Shown here: positions 28,165 to 33,207 of the stretch, one piece after another
Layout of the letters: every line of letters starts with the position of its first letter
How positions within the stretch are numbered: the first letter of the stretch is position 1
Source of the DNA: a virus
Virus record (IMG/VR): IMGVR_UViG_3300028610_000993
Location: 1 to 33,207 of that record
Direction: 5' to 3' (one strand)
DNA length: 33,207 bases
Program-made: the position numbers and the translations under genes
Notes under the pieces: generated by a model
What the model was told of the DNA's origin: nothing
Databases searched by the model: none
What the model saw: only the letters and a program-made list of their open reading frames with translations

Positions 28165-28836
28165 TTAGAAAAATATAGGGGCGCCCCCAACAACAACATC
28201 GGGTATACCAGCAAAAGAAGCACCCGCGTATGCCCATTCGTCATTCCCTCCGTTGACAACCCACGTATCGGTTCCTCCCGATGGCTGTTCTTTATTGGAA
28301 ACACCCCATCTCGAATTGTCCAGGTTTAGGTCTAATTGTTCCACTTGGTCTACACCCCAAGTAAGAGCAGTTAAATGAACGTCGCTGTAAGCCGCGTCTT
28401 GTTGATAAGACCCGTCCGAGGTTGTTAAGTCGAATGTGGCCGAAGCTGCAGAGCGCTCTTGCGAACCTGTATCTTCTGGAGAGGCTTGGTTAGCGTCCTG
28501 GATAGAAGTTACCCAAATCAACAGCGTATTTGTGGACGGGACTGTACTTATCAATAATGCCTCGTTTACGCCGTCCCCCGGAAGATCAGTCTCAAGAACA
28601 TACCACACACCGGCGTAAGCGTTATCTCCTAAATTGTTTATGTCTATCGCCTCAGTAGCGGCCACTCCCCCATAAGTCAACGCTGACACATCTGGGTCTT
28701 GTGTTCCGTCCCTCATCATAATAGAAATTACAACAATCCTATTCCCGTTTCCAGCGCCAAGTGTATGATTAACGGCCACCCTGTCCGTATCTTCAGCGCT
28801 ATTGGTTACTGATACTCCGAACTCTGTTATTGCCAT
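28165..28836 (-). CDS. Tail/appendage-associated hypothetical protein, 223 aa
   Basis: Beta-rich and acidic, with few lysines; segments LTYGGVAATEAIDINNLGDN and YVLETDLPGDGVNEALL recall phage tail or receptor-binding proteins of metagenomes. No enzymatic motif. It is the last of the tail-like genes before the lysis block and overlaps the previous stop (TAATG). Confidence 0.65.
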   Translation of the reverse strand: MAITEFGVSVTNSAEDTDRVAVNHTLGAGNGNRIVVISIMMRDGTQDPDVSALTYGGVAATEAIDINNLGDNAYAGVWYVLETDLPGDGVNEALLISTVPSTNTLLIWVTSIQDANQASPEDTGSQERSAASATFDLTTSDGSYQQDAAYSDVHLTALTWGVDQVEQLDLNLDNSRWGVSNKEQPSGGTDTWVVNGGNDEWAYAGASFAGIPDVVVGGAPIFF

Positions 28837-29825
28837 TAATCATCACTCTCGGCTTCTAATGAATAAAAGATGTCAATCCCAATCAGTTCGGCATCTTCGG
28901 CCATGTCGTCGCTTCCGTGGGATGGATCTCTACCGAGCCTAAACTTAATTTGTTCATCGTCTCCAGGTGATCCGGCTATTGTTACCGCTCCACTTTCGGC
29001 GGAGATATACTGATCTCTACTTGCTGAGTCTGCATTGTCGACCACGGTAACAGCGGAACCAAACGCCACATCGATCGGGTTGCTGTTCGCCATTCCTACG
29101 GCTTGCAATGTCCAGGCGACACCGTCCGCATCTGCCGCGGTAGATGTCCACCTAACCCTAAATGTGATCGTGCCTTTATTCCATTTCTTAGGAAAGCCAA
29201 ACTCGAATTGAGCAAACTCCGCGGTTCCACCGTCAAACGCCAAGACAAGTAGCTCGGGTTGATCTGCGGTTAATTCTATTCGCGTAAGCGGTTCACACCC
29301 GTTCGTCGTTTGAGCAAACATGAAAGAGGCCGGAATATAAACAGTCTGTTTTGCTTGTGTCCCGTTAACAATATACCCCCGCCATGTCGTGCCATCTGAG
29401 TGAAGGTATGCGGTTTGACCGCGTCTCACAGTTACGATCGTCGCCGGTGCATCAGACTTTACAACTAAGTTCTCGCCGTCACCGTCCGCCGTATTGGTAA
29501 TCAAGAATGGGTGATTTGTAGCGGCTTCGGCGGGGAGTTCTACGTCCCTGCTTGTACCGTCTGGATCCAAATTCAGGATCACCCCGTCGGCATCGGTTAG
29601 AGTCCTTGTCGCTGATAGTGTCGCGGTGTCTGCGTCGTTCGCATCTGGGAGTCCTTGATTCAGCCTAGACTTAACATCTGTGTGCGCTCCGGCGACATCG
29701 GTTCCGAGTTCGGTTTCAATAGCCTCGATCTCGTCGTAAGCCTCATTTACATCTGTGGCGTCTGCATCCGATACACCGTCTGTTTGTTGGTCAAAACTCT
29801 TTATTGCACCTGGGTAGTCTGTCAT
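28836..29825 (-). CDS. Tail fibre/appendage protein, 329 aa
   Basis: The N-terminus DYPGAIKSFDQQTDGVSDADATDVNEAYDEIEAIETELGTD is a common phage fibre-type start: a short strand then a helix for trimerisation or attachment. The rest is acidic and beta-rich, with a C-terminal domain (WNKGTITFRVRWTS...IGIDIFYS) that looks like a jelly-roll. Probable structural protein in host contact. Overlaps its neighbour by one base (TAATG). Confidence 0.75.
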   Translation of the reverse strand: MTDYPGAIKSFDQQTDGVSDADATDVNEAYDEIEAIETELGTDVAGAHTDVKSRLNQGLPDANDADTATLSATRTLTDADGVILNLDPDGTSRDVELPAEAATNHPFLITNTADGDGENLVVKSDAPATIVTVRRGQTAYLHSDGTTWRGYIVNGTQAKQTVYIPASFMFAQTTNGCEPLTRIELTADQPELLVLAFDGGTAEFAQFEFGFPKKWNKGTITFRVRWTSTAADADGVAWTLQAVGMANSNPIDVAFGSAVTVVDNADSASRDQYISAESGAVTIAGSPGDDEQIKFRLGRDPSHGSDDMAEDAELIGIDIFYSLEAESDD

Positions 29826-29839
29826 AAATAACTCCTATA

Positions 29840-30580
29840 TTATCCGTAAGCAAAGGGGAGGGCGATCTCGATATCTTGGATCGCAACCGGTGAAGAAGTC
29901 GGTGTCCCTTTGATTCCGCTAATGTGATCGTATACAAAATTCGTGCCAGCCAATGCGCCGGTAAACGCGAGTTTGCCATCCGAGCCCAAGAATGGAGTCC
30001 AGAAGATATGACCGGGCATACCAAGGCCGCCGATCTTGGAGTCGTGTAGAGTAGCGAAATCGGCGGGGGTTAAGATTGTGTTGAATAGATTGATGTTCCA
30101 GATTTTGCCGTTGTAAAATAAAGCATCTATCGATCCTCCCGCCTTACCAACTTGCAAACCTTCAGTATCACCTAAATCAAACGATCCGGTTGGAGTGCTA
30201 AATTCGGTTACGTTTACTGGAACTCCATCTAAATATAAAATTGGAGCATTGTTTATATCTGACGCGTCCATAGAGATTCCAATCGAAATCTCCGTGCTTA
30301 CTGGAAATGTCGCGTTGTCTGTTTCCCATACTCCATCGTCTCCCGATGCAGAATGAACATAGGCCAAACGATTCGCTCTTGGATTACCAGAATCGTTTCT
30401 TACAATTGACCAACCCGCCGCGTCTCCAGCAGACGTTTTCCATAACAGACGGCCAACATTTGCGCCCCCGACACCATCCGACTCCGTCCTTAAAAATATA
30501 GACTTTTGGACAAGCCCATCATAAACAGAGTTGGCGGCGAACGCTATGAAATCGGCAATTCCGTCAAAATCAACAGGCAT
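29840..30580 (-). CDS. LamG/lectin-like tail protein, 246 aa
   Basis: A concanavalin/LamG-like pattern: FDGIADFIAF at the start, GWSIVRNDSGN, ISIGISMDASDINNAPILYLDGVPV and FYNGKIWNINLFNTILTPADFATLH near the end. Such domains bind carbohydrate, so a receptor-binding tail role is likely. The fold is inferred by eye. Confidence 0.72.
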   Translation of the reverse strand: MPVDFDGIADFIAFAANSVYDGLVQKSIFLRTESDGVGGANVGRLLWKTSAGDAAGWSIVRNDSGNPRANRLAYVHSASGDDGVWETDNATFPVSTEISIGISMDASDINNAPILYLDGVPVNVTEFSTPTGSFDLGDTEGLQVGKAGGSIDALFYNGKIWNINLFNTILTPADFATLHDSKIGGLGMPGHIFWTPFLGSDGKLAFTGALAGTNFVYDHISGIKGTPTSSPVAIQDIEIALPFAYG

Positions 30581-30909
30581 TAAAAGAACTCCTCAAACTC
30601 TTGTGGGATAGAATACAGCTTATCCCACATATAAAGCTCGGCGTAAATTTCTTCTATATTGTCTGGGTAGTTATCAATCATATAATCGTACAATTCTCCA
30701 CTGTGTTCATCTTCAAGATACAATTCAACCGTTTCAATAAATTCAAATGAGAATTCATAAACCAAATGACCGACTTCATGCAAGGCGGACTCCTCGGACG
30801 TAGCAAAAATCACATGACCGCTAGGAATCTCAAAGTGCATCCCCAGCGCGCCGCCATTGAGCCAAGTAACATAAATAGAAAGAATAAGCAAAGCGTTACG
30901 TAAACGCAT
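30580..30909 (-). CDS. Small exported HExxH metallopeptidase-like protein
   Basis: The 109-aa product has an N-terminal signal-like segment (MRLRNALLILSIYVTWLNGG) and the zinc-peptidase motif HEVGH at 44-48, with a possible third ligand Glu in IYAELYMWD near residue 91. The remainder is acidic. Compared with usual metallopeptidases it is very short. The ATG at 30909 has GGAG seven bases before it; the frame extends upstream but without a site. It lies among tail genes. Activity is not shown. Confidence 0.6.
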   Translation of the reverse strand: MRLRNALLILSIYVTWLNGGALGMHFEIPSGHVIFATSEESALHEVGHLVYEFSFEFIETVELYLEDEHSGELYDYMIDNYPDNIEEIYAELYMWDKLYSIPQEFEEFF

Positions 30910-31516
30910 ATCCAAACTCCAATCCGGTGATGATAATATCTCCAGCCGCGTCGTCGTCCGCTCCGGCTTCTGAGGCGTCACCGTCTCTATATAACAGTAT
31001 GTTGAATGAATCGCCCGCGGCCAAGGAGTCGGCGTTCGTCAAAGTTATCTCGACAACGGCATGAGTATCTGCCGCGTCCGGAACATTTACGACTTCTACA
31101 TTTGCGGAGCCGTAATCCTTGGCTTCGACATTCGTGTCACCAGCTGATATCGCCGCAATCTTTACGACTAGCGTTACTTGTTTGCTTGTGTTCGCCCCGT
31201 CCATGTGATAATGAATCCTTAAGGTCGGCGTTCCAACATAATCGGGAGGGCAAATATAGTTTCTAAGTTCTCGCGCCTCATCTGCGGAATCGTCTCCCCT
31301 ATTAGCGTAGCGCCTAACCTGTGGTGATGCGCCACTCGATTCGATAACATCCAACGGCATAGCAGTAATTGATTCCGGCACCGCTCCAGCCGCGAGAGCT
31401 AGGGGCAAATATCTGTTGTCCGCAATATGCTCAAAGTTAGCTTTCCAAAAAGTATTTGAATCAGAGGCAGTCCAAAGGTCGCCAGTGTTTTGAGTCGGTA
31501 TAGTTGTGTAACCCAT
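30896..31516 (-). CDS. Tail/baseplate-like structural protein, 206 aa
   Basis: Acidic beta-rich protein with an N-terminal helical part (DLWTASDSNTFWKANFEHIADN) and a C-terminal jelly-roll-like half (TLRIHYHMDGANTSKQVTLVVKI, AVVEITLTNADSLAAGDSFNILLYRDGD). Pattern and position indicate a virion protein of the tail tip or fibre. It overlaps the exported HExxH gene by 14 bases and the upstream gene by one base. Confidence 0.72.
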   Translation of the reverse strand: MGYTTIPTQNTGDLWTASDSNTFWKANFEHIADNRYLPLALAAGAVPESITAMPLDVIESSGASPQVRRYANRGDDSADEARELRNYICPPDYVGTPTLRIHYHMDGANTSKQVTLVVKIAAISAGDTNVEAKDYGSANVEVVNVPDAADTHAVVEITLTNADSLAAGDSFNILLYRDGDASEAGADDDAAGDIIITGLEFGYAFT

Positions 31517-32049
31517 TATTTCACCGCCTCAATTACTTTGTTTTGTCGCCTTAAGACCGCAGGGGTTTCGTCTGGTGTCCACGCTCTCCCCAGATCACCG
31601 CGGGCAGTTTTGATTAATGGTTTTGCATTAAGCGCCTTTGACAACTTTGTACCACCGACAGAATCGTCGACCGGCCTATCCATTAAAAGCTTCTCGATCT
31701 CTAATCTCTTTTTATCAGATGGGAACTTGACGGGGCGGGGGTGTCCTCCGTTGGCATGATTAAAACAATGGAAACAAAAGAATATGTTTTCGCCTGGAGT
31801 GACGTATTCTTGCGCTCCTGGATTGCACCCACACTTCGCCGACCATCTACCAAAATCTATAAATGCTACAACCGGGTCACCCTTTACCAAAGGATTCAAT
31901 ACAACCGGAGATCGCTTTTTTCTCCACATAGCAAATAGTTTTTGTTTTATCCATGCCTCATGAGTCAGCAATGGAATCCTTGGGGTCGAATCCCTCTCTG
32001 CCAAATCTAGCCCCGAGCAAATCCCTTTGGTTATAGTTGTTTCTTCCAT
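31516..32049 (-). CDS. Zinc-binding hypothetical protein in the tail region, 177 aa
   Basis: A central cluster KCGCNPG...FFCFHCFNH with CxC and CxxC, followed by ANGGHPRPVKFPSDKKRLEIEKLLMDRP, and an ending RAWTPDETPAVLRRQNK. A phage family with the same order of motifs exists but I do not know its role. The metal-binding cluster suggests a structural zinc. Overlaps the next gene by one base (TAATG). Confidence 0.65.
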   Translation of the reverse strand: MEETTITKGICSGLDLAERDSTPRIPLLTHEAWIKQKLFAMWRKKRSPVVLNPLVKGDPVVAFIDFGRWSAKCGCNPGAQEYVTPGENIFFCFHCFNHANGGHPRPVKFPSDKKRLEIEKLLMDRPVDDSVGGTKLSKALNAKPLIKTARGDLGRAWTPDETPAVLRRQNKVIEAVK

Positions 32050-32064
32050 ATAAATACTCCTAAC

Positions 32065-33207
32065 CTAATATCCCTGTATTGTTTCAATACCTATTTCTGA
32101 AGGATGGATCCAAAAAGCTGAAAGGTCACTAAACGGCTCTGTTTTCCAAGTCGTTCTAACTGCCTGACAGGTTGGATTAAGTGATTCGTGTCTGATAGCT
32201 CCGATCCTGTAATCGTCATCTATCCCAAGGGTGGGAATCTCGATGGTTACTCGTGATCCAAGATCGAGAGCAAACTGGATAGACGGCCTTCCCTCGACTC
32301 TTATCTCAGGAAACTCCTTGATCTCATTCAGGATCGTCCCTAAAAAGTTGGCGACGTCCGCCCCTTGCTGTGTGCTTTGCTGATATCTTGTATTGAATGT
32401 AAACGTCCTCGGTTGGTCGCTCCCCGAGTTATCCTGGATAAACGAGGATGAATAAGGGGAGTCTATTGCGTCGCCTCTCAACTGTGCCAAGGTCACAAAT
32501 CCAGCAACCGAGCCGTTATTCGAAATCCTTATCTTGGCGGTCTCTGCGAACGCGGTAGTTATGACCATCGTGAAGTCCGAGGATAGATCAGATCCGCCCC
32601 CGCCCCGTTCGTCATTGGCGGTCCAATCAGTAGACTCGACCGGAGTCGTTAATTCGGTCGCGGCGACCGTTCTATCTTCAAAGGTGAAATCTGCAAATAA
32701 CTCAAGAGATTGTCCAGCTTCTATTTTAGGTCTGTCGCCAAGCGTCCAAAGAACTTTAGCCGATTGCAATATCCTCGGATTTGTAACGACCTTTATTCGA
32801 TTCCGGTTCACTTCCCAAGGTTGGGGGACTCCGATATCTTTTAGTAATTCATCTTCCGATACCGTTAGTTCGCTTGATATAACTGTATTTCGTGATATAA
32901 ACACAGCCTGTCCGTTTGCGGCGATATAAAAGAATCCGATCTCCGACTCCACAAGTTCGTTTATAGACGCCGATCCGCTCCTCGCATCCTCCCAATAGAA
33001 CGGGATCGTATCGTCACCGGCACCAAGCGACCGTCCCCAAATCGAGGGCCATGAGATATCGTCCAATACCAACCCGATCGCGGCGTCGGTCGAGATATCT
33101 TGCTGTAGGGCGATCGAGGCATTTTCATCAAGCAACCAGCGCCAACCGTCCTTAACTGTAATATCTACAAATCGCGCGTTGTTATTCCTGCTCGGTTGTA
33201 TGTTCTC
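32065..33207 (-). CDS. Tail-associated protein, truncated at the window edge
   Basis: The reading frame is open to the end of the window, so the true start lies outside; the first seen in-frame start is a TTG at 33135. It is at least 380 residues. A segment ARSGSASINELVESEIGFFYIAANGQAVFISRN is typical of siphovirus tail-tip/minor tail proteins. The rest is beta-rich with TFTFNTRYQQSTQQGADVA and IRVEGRPSIQFALDLG. A distal tail or baseplate role is likely. Confidence 0.72.
   Translation of the reverse strand, partial: ENIQPSRNNNARFVDITVKDGWRWLLDENASIALQQDISTDAAIGLVLDDISWPSIWGRSLGAGDDTIPFYWEDARSGSASINELVESEIGFFYIAANGQAVFISRNTVISSELTVSEDELLKDIGVPQPWEVNRNRIKVVTNPRILQSAKVLWTLGDRPKIEAGQSLELFADFTFEDRTVAATELTTPVESTDWTANDERGGGGSDLSSDFTMVITTAFAETAKIRISNNGSVAGFVTLAQLRGDAIDSPYSSSFIQDNSGSDQPRTFTFNTRYQQSTQQGADVANFLGTILNEIKEFPEIRVEGRPSIQFALDLGSRVTIEIPTLGIDDDYRIGAIRHESLNPTCQAVRTTWKTEPFSDLSAFWIHPSEIGIETIQGY

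Noticed and set aside
1-33207. CRISPR array or insertion sequence
   Set aside because: No regularly spaced repeats, transposase genes or IS-type terminal repeats were seen.

Overview
The window looks like part of a tailed double-stranded DNA bacteriophage (or prophage) genome, probably of an uncultured bacterium. It carries both terminase subunits, an SPP1-like portal, tail and fibre proteins, a GH25 endolysin with small membrane partners, a replication initiator with a DnaC-type loader, and two DNA methyltransferases. All credible genes lie on the minus strand, so the reading order is from high to low coordinates. Genes are short and tightly packed, with ATGA, TAATG and TGATG overlaps and strong AGGAGG-type ribosome binding sites. 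The host cannot be named from the sequence. The portal, HTH/DnaD-like initiator and GH25 lysin are common in phages of Gram-positive-type hosts, but that is only suggestive. No integrase, capsid, DNA polymerase, tRNA or CRISPR array was seen.

In transcription order: (1) 33207-28165 holds a tail-associated protein cut by the window edge, a zinc-binding protein, four tail/fibre-like proteins and a small exported HExxH protein. (2) 28151-25254 is the lysis region: GH25 lysozyme, XhlA-like membrane protein, metallophosphoesterase, winged-helix protein and a holin-like protein, closed by a strong terminator. (3) 25160-18740 is an accessory/early block: ASCH-like protein, HTH/zinc protein, adenine methyltransferase, small proteins, a ribbon-helix-helix (RHH) protein, a DUF5131 (Gp37/Gp68) protein and a gp3-like recombination directionality factor homologue. 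(4) 18726-13054 is the replication block: zinc protein, a second RHH protein, initiator with an iteron-like cluster inside it, DnaC-like loader, winged-helix protein and a second methyltransferase. (5) 12995-9819 holds a zinc-finger protein, a TOPRIM protein, small proteins, then a hairpin-rich non-coding stretch and a strong terminator. (6) 9804-1 holds small membrane and zinc-ribbon proteins, the terminase subunits, the portal, and further small genes including a HAD phosphatase and a third RHH protein.

The most notable feature is regulatory. Six minus-strand sigma70-type promoters fall into two families, each with its own palindrome in the -35/-10 spacer. Family A (TATATC-TAT-GATATA and a variant) is at 9.78, 21.87 and 25.14 kb. 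Family B (ACGATATATCGT or near-identical) is at 10.92, 13.05 and 18.50 kb. One promoter of each family lies directly in front of a gene for a small RHH protein, which suggests two autoregulated repressors, each controlling several operons. Other points of interest are a leaderless-type promoter at the small terminase gene, a 14-bp-stem hairpin before the replication genes, several very short ORFs coupled to the next start codon, a plus-strand promoter facing the lysis genes, and the 9.8-10.0 kb structured region with mutually exclusive hairpins before a terminator.
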